Shown: in pieces, positions 37,429-46,746 of the stretch
How positions within the stretch are numbered: position 1 is the stretch's first letter
Layout: each line of letters opens with the position of its first letter
Source: an uncultured Eubacterium sp.
Lineage (GTDB): Bacteria > Bacillota > Clostridia > Lachnospirales > Lachnospiraceae
Direction: 5' to 3'
Assembly: GCA_934322085.1 (NCBI GenBank)
Contig: CAKRGF010000014.1
Coordinates: 1 to 59,834, forward strand
Length of the DNA: 59,834 bases
Program-made: the position numbers and the translations under genes
Notes under the pieces: model-generated
The model's input: the letters and a program-made list of their open reading frames with translations, nothing else
The model's database searches: none
Told to the model about the DNA's origin: nothing

Positions 37429-38025
37429 CTACGATAATAACTTTTGTATCTCCTGAACTTTTGCATTCGTTAAGTTTCGATTTACACCATTATGTATCAC
37501 ATGGTTAATATCCTGTGCTGATTCCAGCACCTGTTTACAGTGCACCGGCGAATTACCCTGCACAAAAAATGTATATCCCTCAACCCAAACATCAACACCA
37601 TAATATTTCAAAAACTGCGCCAACAAATATACTTGCCGGTTCACTTGCTTTATTGGATTTTTTACGATTTTTGTATAGGAATTTCCACTACTGCTAATCT
37701 TTGTTTTCACCCATTCATAATCATTATCCGTCCCCATTAAACTGCCACTGTAATTCTTTACTTCAATAATAAATATCCCTCTATTATTCACAATGATGTG
37801 GTCCAATTCTGTCCTTTTTCCTTCAATTTCAATCGGCACATTTGAAAAAAGCAGATCCTTTTCCTTTAGCACTTGACAAATCAAGTCACAGACATAATTC
37901 TCTCCTTGACGTCCTGCTCTCTTTTGACCAGACTCATACCCCTGACTTTTACATAGAAAAATTACCAGCAGGAGCATGCAAAAAACGAAAACAGGTCCAA
38001 GTCCTGCAATTAAATCCATTTCCAT
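37429..38025 (-). CDS. Membrane-anchored NERD-domain protein
   Basis: 198 residues: an N-terminal membrane helix (about 5-26), then a NERD nuclease-related domain (about 40-150). Key blocks are GRQGENYVCDLI, TELDHIIVNNRGIFIIEVKNY and a late NPIKQVNRQVYLL, matching the Glu/Asp/Glu-x-Lys nuclease-like core. The role of NERD proteins is largely unknown; DNA processing has been proposed. The ATG follows AGGAGGTG. The ten-half-site array fills the DNA directly upstream. Confidence 0.8.
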   Translation of the reverse strand: MEMDLIAGLGPVFVFCMLLLVIFLCKSQGYESGQKRAGRQGENYVCDLICQVLKEKDLLFSNVPIEIEGKRTELDHIIVNNRGIFIIEVKNYSGSLMGTDNDYEWVKTKISSSGNSYTKIVKNPIKQVNRQVYLLAQFLKYYGVDVWVEGYTFFVQGNSPVHCKQVLESAQDINHVIHNGVNRNLTNAKVQEIQKLLS

Positions 38026-38068
38026 TTTCGCTCACCTCCTGCGTCATATACTTTAACTTGTCTCTCTA

Positions 38069-38315
38069 GTTGACCTAAAATTTATTTTTTCCATTCCAGT
38101 CAACCCATTCAGCATAAAAAGTTGACTGTATTTCTGTTTTTTTCTTTTTAAGTCATCTTTTTTATCATTTTCGTTGACCGGAATCTATCTTTTTTATATT
38201 ACAGTCACCCACTTAACCTAAAAAGGTTGACTGAATATGCAATATCTCCATTTCCAGTCAACCTTTTCACAAATATCAGATGACCTATTTATATATTTTC
38301 TAAATTACGGTCAAC
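38069..38315. repeat. Helically phased array of ten alternating GTTGAC / GTCAAC half-sites
   Basis: Forward GTTGAC-like hexamers start at 38069, 38121, 38173, 38226 and 38279 (last GATGAC). Inverted GTCAAC-like hexamers start at 38099, 38152 (GTCATC), 38204 (GTCACC), 38257 and 38310. Forward-to-inverted spacing is 30, 31, 31, 31, 31; inverted-to-forward is 22, 21, 22, 22. This gives five units of 52-53 bp, close to five helical turns. Longer matches such as GGTTGACTG and CAGTCAACC occur. Sequence between motifs is AT-rich and not conserved. The array fills nearly all of the 329-bp gap 38026-38354; no gene was seen there. Confidence 0.85.
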
Positions 38316-38354
38316 CGTTAATACCATACTACTCATAAACCCAATCCCATAACC

Positions 38355-41099
38355 TTAAAACACATCCGACTTCAATGTCTCTGCCACGTTATCCTTCTGA
38401 ATCTTTTTCATGGCATAGAGCATCGTACAAAATACAACAAAGAACACACTAAACACAGCAATCACAACGCTATACCATGGAATGTAAAAATCAAGAATCA
38501 TCTGGTTTCTAAGCGAGAGATAAATCAGATACGTTACCCCCGTGGAGGCAATCAATCCAAAAAATAGTCCTTTGCATCCATACAAAATACATTCCAGATT
38601 CATCATTTTATAAAATCCGTGCCTGGTCATTCCAACGGAACGAAGCACAGCAAATTCACGGCGCCGCAGCAAAATATTCGTCGAGATGGTGTTAAACACA
38701 TTCGCAATCGAAATCAGCGAAATCAAAATAATAAATCCATAAGAAAAGATTTTGATGACTAACATCATTGCTCTGACATCCTGTATTTCTCTTGCATAGT
38801 TATACAAATTTCCCGTGGAACGGTCATTGTTTTCCAGCACCTGACACATCTTCTCGGACGTCTCTGTCGGGTTATTTGAATTGTAAATCATTACCATTAG
38901 TTTTTCAATCTCTCCCGGACAAATTTTTGCCATTGCACGTTCCGGCAGAAAAAGAACAAGACCAAATCCAACCTCATTCTCCATACCAAATGGTGCTTTG
39001 TCTAAAGTTTTTCCAATGGTAATTTTTCTTGTATTATAGAATTCTTTATAAGGAACAAAGCGCTTAGAAGCAGGCCCCGCCCCTTCTTCCAGATATTTAT
39101 CCATCCGACACTCAAGTCCACCATTTTTACCAACTCTGCGTTCATAACCATCTTCATAATGCTTTGGCAGTTTTTTCGGAAAGCAGACCTCCACTTCATC
39201 CGGTGTTTTATTGAACAAAGGATACTGATACATTTTGCCATCTCTGGTCTGATTTGACATTGTATCATATGCAAGGGCATCAAAATTTCCATTTGCACCG
39301 CTCTGTTTTACACACTCATCAAATGCCTGATTTTCCATGAACACAACCGTTAAATTATCCACAAGCTGCGTTTTAGATTTAACTACATTTCCCTTTTCAT
39401 CAACAGGTGCATTTAACTGTCCACCTTCTCCATCGGTACCATTCCGGTATTCCTCTGAAATACTCGAATCCGGCACAAGAGCTGCCATTGACGACTCTGT
39501 AGACAAACTATAGTAATACGAAGATTTCGTCACGCCCTTAGTCACGCGCAGTTTATCATACAAAGCCTTACTGTCATCCGCCAAATCATCACTAACTCTT
39601 ATATCGCAGCTTACAGTCGATATCGAAGCATTGATTGCCGTAGACATATAATCACAAAAACTAGTGGCAGAAATAAACAACACGACACTGACAAACAAGG
39701 AAAAAACAGTTGCTCTATATTTTTTTCGGTTTCTCTTGAAATTCTTAGAAGCAAGTGTTCCCTCTAAGCCAAATAATTTGCTGGTAAGTTTCCATGTTTT
39801 CACTTTGTTTGCACGGATTTTAATATCCTGTGACTGGCGTATTACTTCGATTGCTGAAATACGCAGTGCCTTTCTCGCCGGCAGATACGCAGAAATCAAA
39901 ACCGTGAAAAATCCAATGAACGCTGCCAGTAAAACAGCCCAGCCGGCCGCTGACATATGAAGTCTGACTGCTTCTCCATATTCCTCAATTCCTTGGTTTA
40001 ACATATTGGACATCAAATCACTCACAAAGTAGAAGGTGACTGACATGCCGCCAATTCCAGCTAAAACACCAATTGGAATCCCAATAACACTTAATACAGA
40101 TGCCTCGTATAATACATTTCGGCGAAGCTGCTTTCTCGTCGCACCGATGGAAGACAAAAGACCATACTGGCGCTTTCTCTCGTTGACTGAAATCGAAAAA
40201 GCGTTTCCAATCAAAGCAATTGAGCCAAACATAATAATTGCAATTAAAATGCCCATCAGTCCACTCAATACCCTAAACACAGAACCGCTTGCATTACCAC
40301 TGTAAATTAAATACATACGATTGGTATTTTTCAATGGGTCTGCTACCGTCTCCTTGATTTTCTGTGGTTTTATCTGCTTTAAAAAGTCTGCGGTCTTCCT
40401 GCCATCTTTCAAACTCACATAAACACTTCCACCATAATCCGGACCACCGTTCGCTGCCTTCGTAAACACATAGTATCCCGCCGACATCGACTGGTCATAG
40501 ATCGGATTCAAATAAATACCAACAACGCGATATGCCGTTTTTCCTGATTCTACAAACGTCTCATCATCTTCATTGATATACGAGTCATCTTCCCACAACT
40601 GATTCTTATTTTTCAAAACGCGAAGTCCTTTTGGCAGAGAAATCACATCTCCTACCCGATAAGAAACACCTGCATTTGTCTCTAACGAGGCTGGCAGAAT
40701 AATTTCATTTTCATTCTTTGGCATCCGTCCCTCTTTCATATAAAAAGGGAGAAGAGATTCATAATCACCGTTTAAGCCACCAATGTATAAATACGGAGAC
40801 GTTTCATTTTTACTGTGCGGAAGTTTCGCATAACCAATATTCTGAATGGATGCCTGTTTTTCTACTTCCTTCTTTTTTGAAATCTCGTCTATCTGCTTCA
40901 TCGAAATATTCGACACAACACCATGCCAGCAGCCGTTTTGTTTTTCCGTAACTTCCAGCAAAAACCGCTGCACACTGCTGACTGTTGTTGTTACTGCCGT
41001 CAGCATGGCGGTTGACAAAATAATACCAATAATCGTAACAATCGTTCTTGTACGATTTAATTTTAATGACTTAATTGCAAATTTATGAAATACATTCAT
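38355..41099 (-). CDS. ABC exporter permease with two FtsX domains
   Basis: 914 residues. N-terminal helix about 18-40; first FtsX/MacB-type helix group about 275-420 (RKQYGLLSSIGATRKQLRRNVLYEA); a linker helix near 465; a large outside domain about 490-770; second FtsX group about 790-905 (RRREFAVLRSVGMTRHGFYKMM). It pairs with the ATPase encoded just upstream (ATGA overlap). With a two-component system ahead of it, the exporter probably removes or senses a cell-envelope-active peptide, as Bce-type systems do (inference). Confidence 0.85.
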   Translation of the reverse strand: MNVFHKFAIKSLKLNRTRTIVTIIGIILSTAMLTAVTTTVSSVQRFLLEVTEKQNGCWHGVVSNISMKQIDEISKKKEVEKQASIQNIGYAKLPHSKNETSPYLYIGGLNGDYESLLPFYMKEGRMPKNENEIILPASLETNAGVSYRVGDVISLPKGLRVLKNKNQLWEDDSYINEDDETFVESGKTAYRVVGIYLNPIYDQSMSAGYYVFTKAANGGPDYGGSVYVSLKDGRKTADFLKQIKPQKIKETVADPLKNTNRMYLIYSGNASGSVFRVLSGLMGILIAIIMFGSIALIGNAFSISVNERKRQYGLLSSIGATRKQLRRNVLYEASVLSVIGIPIGVLAGIGGMSVTFYFVSDLMSNMLNQGIEEYGEAVRLHMSAAGWAVLLAAFIGFFTVLISAYLPARKALRISAIEVIRQSQDIKIRANKVKTWKLTSKLFGLEGTLASKNFKRNRKKYRATVFSLFVSVVLFISATSFCDYMSTAINASISTVSCDIRVSDDLADDSKALYDKLRVTKGVTKSSYYYSLSTESSMAALVPDSSISEEYRNGTDGEGGQLNAPVDEKGNVVKSKTQLVDNLTVVFMENQAFDECVKQSGANGNFDALAYDTMSNQTRDGKMYQYPLFNKTPDEVEVCFPKKLPKHYEDGYERRVGKNGGLECRMDKYLEEGAGPASKRFVPYKEFYNTRKITIGKTLDKAPFGMENEVGFGLVLFLPERAMAKICPGEIEKLMVMIYNSNNPTETSEKMCQVLENNDRSTGNLYNYAREIQDVRAMMLVIKIFSYGFIILISLISIANVFNTISTNILLRRREFAVLRSVGMTRHGFYKMMNLECILYGCKGLFFGLIASTGVTYLIYLSLRNQMILDFYIPWYSVVIAVFSVFFVVFCTMLYAMKKIQKDNVAETLKSDVF

Positions 41100-41773
41100 C
41101 CCCGAATCACCTCATCTCTTGTAATCTCGCCATCTTCAATTGCGATGATTCGGTCTGCCTGCAGTGCGATATTTTCATCATGGGTAATCACAATCAGCGT
41201 CTGGTTGTATTTCTTATTTGACGTTTTTAATAACTGAATAATCTCCTGACTATTTTGGGAGTCAAGATTTCCCGTCGGTTCATCTGCCAGTACAACAAGC
41301 GGCGACGTCATCAAAGCCCGTCCAATCGAAGTTCTCTGCTGCTGACCACCGGATAATTCATTGGGAAGTTTTTTTTCCTTTCCTTCCAGTCCCAGCGTCG
41401 TAACTAACTCCGTCAAAAATTCCTGATTCACTTCTCTCCCATCCATCAAAACCGGAAGCGTCATATTTTCCACAACATTCAAAATGGGAATTAAATTGTA
41501 AAACTGATAAATAAGCCCGACTTGTCTGCGTCTAAAAATTGCTAACTGATCTTCTTTCTGTTGATACACATCGACACCGTCGAAATAAATCTTTCCTGAC
41601 GTTGGACGGTCCACACCGCCAAGAATATGCAAAAGTGTTGATTTCCCGGAACCACTTGGTCCTATGATTGCAACAAATTCTCCTTTTTTTACGGAAAAAG
41701 AAATATCCTTCAGTGCTATAACCTCATTTTCTCCTTTTCCATATACCTTTGATAAATGTTCTACCTGAATCAT
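41096..41773 (-). CDS. ABC exporter ATPase (MacB/LolD-like)
   Basis: 225 residues from the ATG at 41773, six bases after AGGAGG; upstream codons lack a better start. Walker A GPSGSGKS, Q-loop YQFYNLIP, signature LSGGQQQR, Walker B VVLADEPTGNLD, switch His ITHDENIA. It powers the permease encoded next. Confidence 0.95.
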   Translation of the reverse strand: MIQVEHLSKVYGKGENEVIALKDISFSVKKGEFVAIIGPSGSGKSTLLHILGGVDRPTSGKIYFDGVDVYQQKEDQLAIFRRRQVGLIYQFYNLIPILNVVENMTLPVLMDGREVNQEFLTELVTTLGLEGKEKKLPNELSGGQQQRTSIGRALMTSPLVVLADEPTGNLDSQNSQEIIQLLKTSNKKYNQTLIVITHDENIALQADRIIAIEDGEITRDEVIRG

Positions 41774-41822
41774 ATTCATCCTCCTCATTATTTTAAATTC
41801 ATCTTTAGTGTAGCAGGATGGA

Positions 41823-41849
41823 ATGACTCTGCCGTGACTCTTAAGTGAC
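41823..41849 (-). promoter_or_regulatory. Direct repeats with 11-bp period: likely response-regulator site ahead of the ABC genes
   Basis: ATGAC (41823), GTGAC (41834) and GTGAC (41845) recur every 11 bp, the phasing used by OmpR-family regulators. An inverted GTCAC (41856) follows. On the minus strand the repeats sit just upstream of an extended -10 (TGCTACACT) and there is no clear -35 box, as expected for an activator-dependent promoter. Confidence 0.65.
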
Positions 41850-41860
41850 AATTTCGTCAC

Positions 41861-42868
41861 TTACACCGTCCCCTTATAAAACCGAATTTCAAATCTCGCA
41901 CCGCCATTCGCCCCATTGGTTGCGGAAAGAGATCCCTCCTGCGCCACAACAATCATACGCGCTAAAGCAAGACCAATCCCCACACTGCTGCCGGAAGAAT
42001 TTTTCCCTTTATAAAAACGCTCGAAAATATGCGGCAAATCTTCTTTGTCAATCCCTGCTCCATTATCTGAAACTGTAATTTCCGTATATAAATGATTTTC
42101 CACCGCCTGAAGGCAAATCTCTCCACCAGCTGGCGTATGTTCCATGCAGTTCTTTACGATATTTCCAACTGCTTCGCGAAGCCAGTATTCATCACCACTA
42201 AGTGAAATCTTATCCGCGCAGTCAACAACCAGATTCTGCTCTCTTAACTCCATTGGAATCAAAAAATCCTGTATCGATTTTTTCAGCAAATCCGACACCT
42301 TAACCGTTTCTTTTTTCATAGACACCGTTCCTGCATCCAATTTCGCCATTTTTAACAACGCTTCAATCAACCAGTCCATATGAACTAAGAGCTGCTCCAG
42401 TTCATGCAATAATCTCTGCCTGTCCGCCTCATTCTTTTCTCCCTGCAAACGTGAAACAATTAAATTTATTGCCGTGAGTGGCGTTCGAATCTGGTGGGAA
42501 ATATCTGCAATTGAATTCAGCAGATACTTTTTATCTTCCATCAAAAGATTTGCCTGATGGTTTAATTTATTCATCATCTTCCGGATTTCCGTCCGCAAAA
42601 TAGCAAGTTCGCCTTCTTTTTCTCCTCCTACATCGACATATTCAAACACGTGCAGAAAATGCTGAACCTCATCTGCCAGTCTGGCGATTTTGCGATACCG
42701 GCTAGCGGAAGAGCCAAAGTGAATCAACGCAAAAACAACTGCACAAAAAAGGCACAAATAAAGTCCCCTCACCGATGCCAAATACCACCCTAAAAAGGCT
42801 GTCAGCAAAACTGCAAACAGCCAGATAATTCCCTCTTTTTTTATTTCCGGATTTCTAAAATACCCCAT
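41861..42868 (-). CDS. Intramembrane-sensing histidine kinase
   Basis: 335 residues. Two membrane helices near the N-terminus (about 13-30 and 34-52) leave almost no outside loop. This is the hallmark of BceS-type kinases, which take their signal from a partner ABC transporter. The catalytic part has ISHQIRTPLTA with the phospho-His, NIVKNCMEHT, DNGAGI and GIGLALA. The start codon overlaps the response-regulator gene by 14 bases. Confidence 0.9.
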   Translation of the reverse strand: MGYFRNPEIKKEGIIWLFAVLLTAFLGWYLASVRGLYLCLFCAVVFALIHFGSSASRYRKIARLADEVQHFLHVFEYVDVGGEKEGELAILRTEIRKMMNKLNHQANLLMEDKKYLLNSIADISHQIRTPLTAINLIVSRLQGEKNEADRQRLLHELEQLLVHMDWLIEALLKMAKLDAGTVSMKKETVKVSDLLKKSIQDFLIPMELREQNLVVDCADKISLSGDEYWLREAVGNIVKNCMEHTPAGGEICLQAVENHLYTEITVSDNGAGIDKEDLPHIFERFYKGKNSSGSSVGIGLALARMIVVAQEGSLSATNGANGGARFEIRFYKGTV

Positions 42869-43523
42869 AACCCATCCCCCGTATCGTTTTTATAATCTCC
42901 GGTTTCGCCGGTTCTTTCTCAATCTTTTCCCGGAGTCTTTTAATGTAAACAGTAAGCGTATTGTCATTCACAAAGTCACCTGCCACGTCCCAAATTGCCT
43001 CTAACAGCTTCTCTCTGGAAAGAATCATTCCTTTGTTTTGGAATAATATCAACAAAATCCGGTACTCTAAAGCGGATAAAAATATTTCATTACCATCACG
43101 CTTTACCACTGCTTTCCCGGTATCAATCGTAATACCGCCGGATTCCAAAACTACTGAGGCTTTCCCACTGCGTCGCAGTACAACACCAATTCTCGATACC
43201 AGTTCACGTGGGCGGAATGGTTTACTGATATAATCATCCGCTCCCATATCAAGTCCTGTCACAACACTGTATTCATCGCCGGATGCCGTAAGAAATATTA
43301 CCGGTATATCTGTATTCTGCTTAATGTAGGAACAGATTGCAAAGCCATTGCCATCCGCAAGTGAGATATCTAACAGCACAAGGTCATAATTCTTTTCTTC
43401 TAAAAGTTCAATGGCCTGCTTCTGTCCAGATACTGACTCAACAAAAAAACCTTCCTGCTGTAAAAACACACAAAGATTTTCTACAATTGTCTTATCATCT
43501 TCTACCAGTAATAGTTTACTCAT
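42855..43523 (-). CDS. OmpR-family response regulator
   Basis: 222 residues. The receiver domain has EDDKT acids, phospho-Asp in LVLLDISLADG, Thr in FLTASGDE and Lys in ISKPF. The C-terminal winged helix has YIKRLREKIEK and TIRGMGYGV. It should control the exporter through the 11-bp repeats at 41823-41849. The ATG lies one base after the stop of the GH43 gene, and its ribosome site is inside that gene. Confidence 0.93.
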   Translation of the reverse strand: MSKLLLVEDDKTIVENLCVFLQQEGFFVESVSGQKQAIELLEEKNYDLVLLDISLADGNGFAICSYIKQNTDIPVIFLTASGDEYSVVTGLDMGADDYISKPFRPRELVSRIGVVLRRSGKASVVLESGGITIDTGKAVVKRDGNEIFLSALEYRILLILFQNKGMILSREKLLEAIWDVAGDFVNDNTLTVYIKRLREKIEKEPAKPEIIKTIRGMGYGVF

Positions 43524-43524
43524 T

Positions 43525-44931
43525 TTATGCCTCCTTCAGCAGTGCAAAGCTCTTCAAACTTGCATTTCCCTGACCACGAAAAGTAAAGTACAACGGCTGT
43601 ACACCATCCGGTATTGAAATTTCCGTTTCATAATCTTCCCATACATTCGTATAAACAATGTGTAATTTCGCAAGCACTTCCCCATCAATTTCATTTCGCA
43701 CCTCAACATCGCCATCTGCATATCCTCTTGTTGTAATGCGAATTCTCCTAACTCCTTGTATATCAAAATATTTAAATCCTGCCGTAGCTGAATTTTGAAT
43801 ATTACCAATATACCCAATTTCTTCATCGCCATCTCTGCCATCCTGCATAACTTTTGGGAATTCATCACCCCCAACGTAAGCCGATTCTTTATCTGTATAC
43901 AAATGACATGCCAGATATGCAGGATATTCACCCTCGCCTCTTAATGGTCCTCCATTTAAGCCACAAGACGTAATTTCGGCCTGTTTAATATTCCCTTTAT
44001 CATCAATCTCAAGAAGTTCCGCACAGCCTTGTCTGCTATACCAGGAACCATTTGTGTGGCGATGATAAAAAATGTACCAATCCTCGCCTATCTGCACCAT
44101 ACTTCCATGATTGTTTGCACCATAGGCCACAGGACGCTCTGCCTTTTTATAAGAATCAATTCCTAAATCACAGTTACTGACAATGACGCCTTGATATGTA
44201 AATCCACTAACCGGATTATCACTTACGGCATAACAAAGTTCATGCATAACTTCTGATGAGTAAATGAAATAGTATGTGTTTCCTCTCTTGCGGATAGATG
44301 AAGCCTCAAAAAATGCGTGGCCTTCAAATCCAGTTCCTTCACTATATTCACATCCCGGCACAACCCGCACGGGCTCTTCTTCAATCGTCAACATATCGGA
44401 TCCTAATACCGTCACAAAAGCCCCTGTTCTCGATTTATCACCTGAGCCACAAAATCCAGTGTATAAATAAGTTTTACTGCCTTCCGTCAATACGCCCGGA
44501 TCAAACTGCGGTTCATCCGTTTCCCGCTCACCAAGACGTACACCATTTTTATCATGGACATATCCTAAAAATTCATATTTTCCAGCTGGCGTATCACAAA
44601 CGGCAACTGAAACGAGTGAGACTTTATCCAGCACATAATACAGATAGTATCGGCCATCCGGTCCCACTGTTACATCCGGTGCATACAAGCACATTTTTCC
44701 ATCCGAATTCAACGGATCATCTGTTTTTTGATAAATAGTTCCCTCGCATCTCCAGTTACCCAAATCATCCACTGGTGCAGACCAGCAAACGTAATCCCCC
44801 ATACAAAATACATAACCATTGTAAAAATCATGTGAGCCATACACATAAACTCGTCCATTAAATACATATGGTTCCCCATCCGGTACATACTCCCAAGATG
44901 GCAAGTATGGATTCAAAGCCTGTTTTTCCAT
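43525..44931 (-). CDS. Glycoside hydrolase family 43 with C-terminal CBM6-like domain
   Basis: 468 residues from the ATG at 44931 (GGAGG nine bases upstream; a TTG two codons earlier is too close to it). The propeller shows VPDGEPYVFNGRVYVYGSHD, YAPDVTVGPDGRYYLYY and GHAFFEASSIRKRGNTYYFI, carrying the presumed family-43 acids. A beta-sandwich at about 340-468 (GFKYFDIQGVRRIRITTRGY, PLYFTFRGQG) is CBM6-like. Without a signal peptide it should act in the cytoplasm. It is transcribed into the two-component/ABC genes, an odd pairing that may be only read-through. Confidence 0.8.
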   Translation of the reverse strand: MEKQALNPYLPSWEYVPDGEPYVFNGRVYVYGSHDFYNGYVFCMGDYVCWSAPVDDLGNWRCEGTIYQKTDDPLNSDGKMCLYAPDVTVGPDGRYYLYYVLDKVSLVSVAVCDTPAGKYEFLGYVHDKNGVRLGERETDEPQFDPGVLTEGSKTYLYTGFCGSGDKSRTGAFVTVLGSDMLTIEEEPVRVVPGCEYSEGTGFEGHAFFEASSIRKRGNTYYFIYSSEVMHELCYAVSDNPVSGFTYQGVIVSNCDLGIDSYKKAERPVAYGANNHGSMVQIGEDWYIFYHRHTNGSWYSRQGCAELLEIDDKGNIKQAEITSCGLNGGPLRGEGEYPAYLACHLYTDKESAYVGGDEFPKVMQDGRDGDEEIGYIGNIQNSATAGFKYFDIQGVRRIRITTRGYADGDVEVRNEIDGEVLAKLHIVYTNVWEDYETEISIPDGVQPLYFTFRGQGNASLKSFALLKEA

Positions 44932-44971
44932 TCCCAATATCCTCCTTTACCTGCTTTCCCTCAAATTTTCC

Positions 44972-44999
44972 CTTATAGCAAGCATTTTACCACAAGTAA
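44972..44999 (-). promoter_or_regulatory. Candidate promoter of the GH43-TCS-ABC unit
   Basis: TTACTT (44994-44999) and TATAAG (44972-44977) on the minus strand, 16-base spacer, with a TGC in front of the -10 box. Confidence 0.45.
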
Positions 45000-45015
45000 T
45001 AAAAAGTGAAAACCC

Positions 45016-45058
45016 ACAAAAAAGAAAGTGTCGAAAATACTTAATTCTCAACACTTTC
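45016..45058 (-). terminator. Terminator of the RNase Y gene
   Basis: GAAAGTGTTGAGAA and TTTTCGACACTTTC pair in a stem (45024-45058, one wobble) followed by a U-run (45018-45023), 25 bases past the stop codon. Confidence 0.85.
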
Positions 45059-45083
45059 CTTACGTTTCAATTAGACAAATAAA

Positions 45084-46655
45084 TTATTTAGCATAATCCA
45101 CTACTCTGGATTCACGAATCACATTGACCTTAATCTGACCCGGATATTGCAGTTCTGCCTCAATCTGTTTCGACAAATCGCGGGCAAGCAATACCATCTC
45201 ATCATCATTAATCTGATCCGGAATTACCATCACTCGAACTTCTCTACCTGCCTGAATAGCAAAAGACTTATCAACTCCCTTAAAGCTGTTGGAAATATCT
45301 TCCAATTGTTTCAATCGGTTCGTGTAGGTTTCTAATGTTTCACGACGTGCACCAGGACGCGCTGCTGAAATCGCATCTGCTGCTTGAACCAGACAAGCAA
45401 TCATGCTTTCTGCTTCCACATCGCCATGATGAGCTTCCACTGCATTAATAACAAGGGCTGATTCTTTAAATTTACGACATAACTCAGCACCGAGCTGAAT
45501 ATGAGAACCTTCCATATCATGATCGACTGATTTACCGATATCATGCAATAATCCGGCGCGTTTCGCCATACGAACATCCACGCCAACCTCACCAGCCAAA
45601 AGTCCCGACAAATGTGCCACTTCAATCGAATGCTTCAATGCATTCTGACCATAACTGGTACGGAATTTCATCTTACCTAACAGACGAATCAGCTCTGGAT
45701 GAATTCCATGTACGCCTACTTCAAGCGCTGCTTCTTCGCCCTCTTCACGAATCATTGTTTCAACTTCTTTTTTGGCTTTTTCAACCATTTCTTCGATGCG
45801 GGCCGGATGAATTCTTCCGTCCACAATCAATTTTTCAAGTGCAATTCTGGCAACTTCACGACGAATCGGATCAAAACCTGACAAAATTACGGCTTCCGGC
45901 GTATCATCAATAATTAAATCAATACCAGTCAGATTCTCAAGAGTACGAATATTTCGTCCCTCACGACCAATGATTCTTCCTTTCATTTCATCGCTTGGCA
46001 GTGGCACAACGGAAATCGTTGTCTCAGATACATGGTCAGCAGCACACTTCTGAATCGCTGTAACCACATAATCTTTTGCCTTTTTATTGGCTTCGTCTTT
46101 TGCCTGACGCTCCAATTCTTTCACCAAAACTGCTGTTTCATGTTTTACATCTTCTTCTACAGTCTTCAATAAGTATTCTTTTGCTTGTTCGGAGGTGAGT
46201 CCGGAAATCTTCTCAAGTTCACGCAAATGACTTTGACGGAGTTCGGCAACTTTTTCCTTCTCCTTTTCAAAGTTTGCTTCTTTCGAATTTAACTTTGATT
46301 CCCTTTTCTCGAGTGCATCCAGCTTTTTGTCTAGGGTCTCTTCTTTTCCTAACACACGTTTCTCGTAACGCTGAATCTCGGCTCTTCGTTCTTTGGTCTC
46401 TTTTTCAAGATCATTTTTTGCTTTCAGATTTTCTTCTTTGGCTTCCAAAAGAGCCTCGCGTTTCTTCGTCTCTGCTGTCTTTAATGCATCGTCAATGATT
46501 TCTCTGGCTCTCTCCTCTGCGCTTCCCACCTTAGCTTCTCCCACTTTGATGTGATAATTTATCGCGCTTTTCCAGGAAATCAGTGCTGCTGCCGCTATCA
46601 AAACAACAACGACTACAATAGCTACAATCACGTGTGCAACCTCTAATGTAAGCAC
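45084..46655 (-). CDS. rny: Ribonuclease Y
   Basis: 523 residues from the GTG at 46655 (AAGGAGG nine bases upstream), the usual length. An N-terminal membrane helix (about 5-27), a long charged coiled coil (about 30-200), a KH domain (GRIIGREGRNIRTLENLTG) and an HD domain (LLHDIGKSVDHDMEG) follow in the standard order. It is the membrane-bound endonuclease that starts mRNA decay in Firmicutes. Confidence 0.95.
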   Translation of the reverse strand: MLTLEVAHVIVAIVVVVVLIAAAALISWKSAINYHIKVGEAKVGSAEERAREIIDDALKTAETKKREALLEAKEENLKAKNDLEKETKERRAEIQRYEKRVLGKEETLDKKLDALEKRESKLNSKEANFEKEKEKVAELRQSHLRELEKISGLTSEQAKEYLLKTVEEDVKHETAVLVKELERQAKDEANKKAKDYVVTAIQKCAADHVSETTISVVPLPSDEMKGRIIGREGRNIRTLENLTGIDLIIDDTPEAVILSGFDPIRREVARIALEKLIVDGRIHPARIEEMVEKAKKEVETMIREEGEEAALEVGVHGIHPELIRLLGKMKFRTSYGQNALKHSIEVAHLSGLLAGEVGVDVRMAKRAGLLHDIGKSVDHDMEGSHIQLGAELCRKFKESALVINAVEAHHGDVEAESMIACLVQAADAISAARPGARRETLETYTNRLKQLEDISNSFKGVDKSFAIQAGREVRVMVIPDQINDDEMVLLARDLSKQIEAELQYPGQIKVNVIRESRVVDYAK

Positions 46656-46717
46656 TAGGGTGCACCTCCTTATTTTATTCATGCATGCTGCTTTTGGGCA
46701 TACATACAACATATAGT

Positions 46718-46746
46718 ATTTTACACGGAATCTACTGTCTTGTCAA
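46718..46746 (-). promoter_or_regulatory. Promoter of rny
   Basis: TTGACA (46741-46746) and TAAAAT (46718-46723), 17-base spacer, minus strand. The -35 box lies inside the 3' end of the FliB-like gene. Confidence 0.75.

Noticed and set aside
38069..38128. TTGAC motifs of the array as -35 promoter boxes
   Set aside because: No unit has a good TATAAT at 16-18 bases, and the inverted pairs face each other, which would give only converging transcription.
38069..38315. Integron attC sites or a CRISPR array
   Set aside because: The core GTTGAC does not fit GTTRRRY at its sixth base, there are no gene cassettes or integrase, and the motifs are only 6-9 bases and alternate in strand, unlike CRISPR repeats.
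46656..46712. Longer N-terminus for RNase Y
   Set aside because: The family begins directly at the membrane helix and the GTG at 46655 has an ideal ribosome site.
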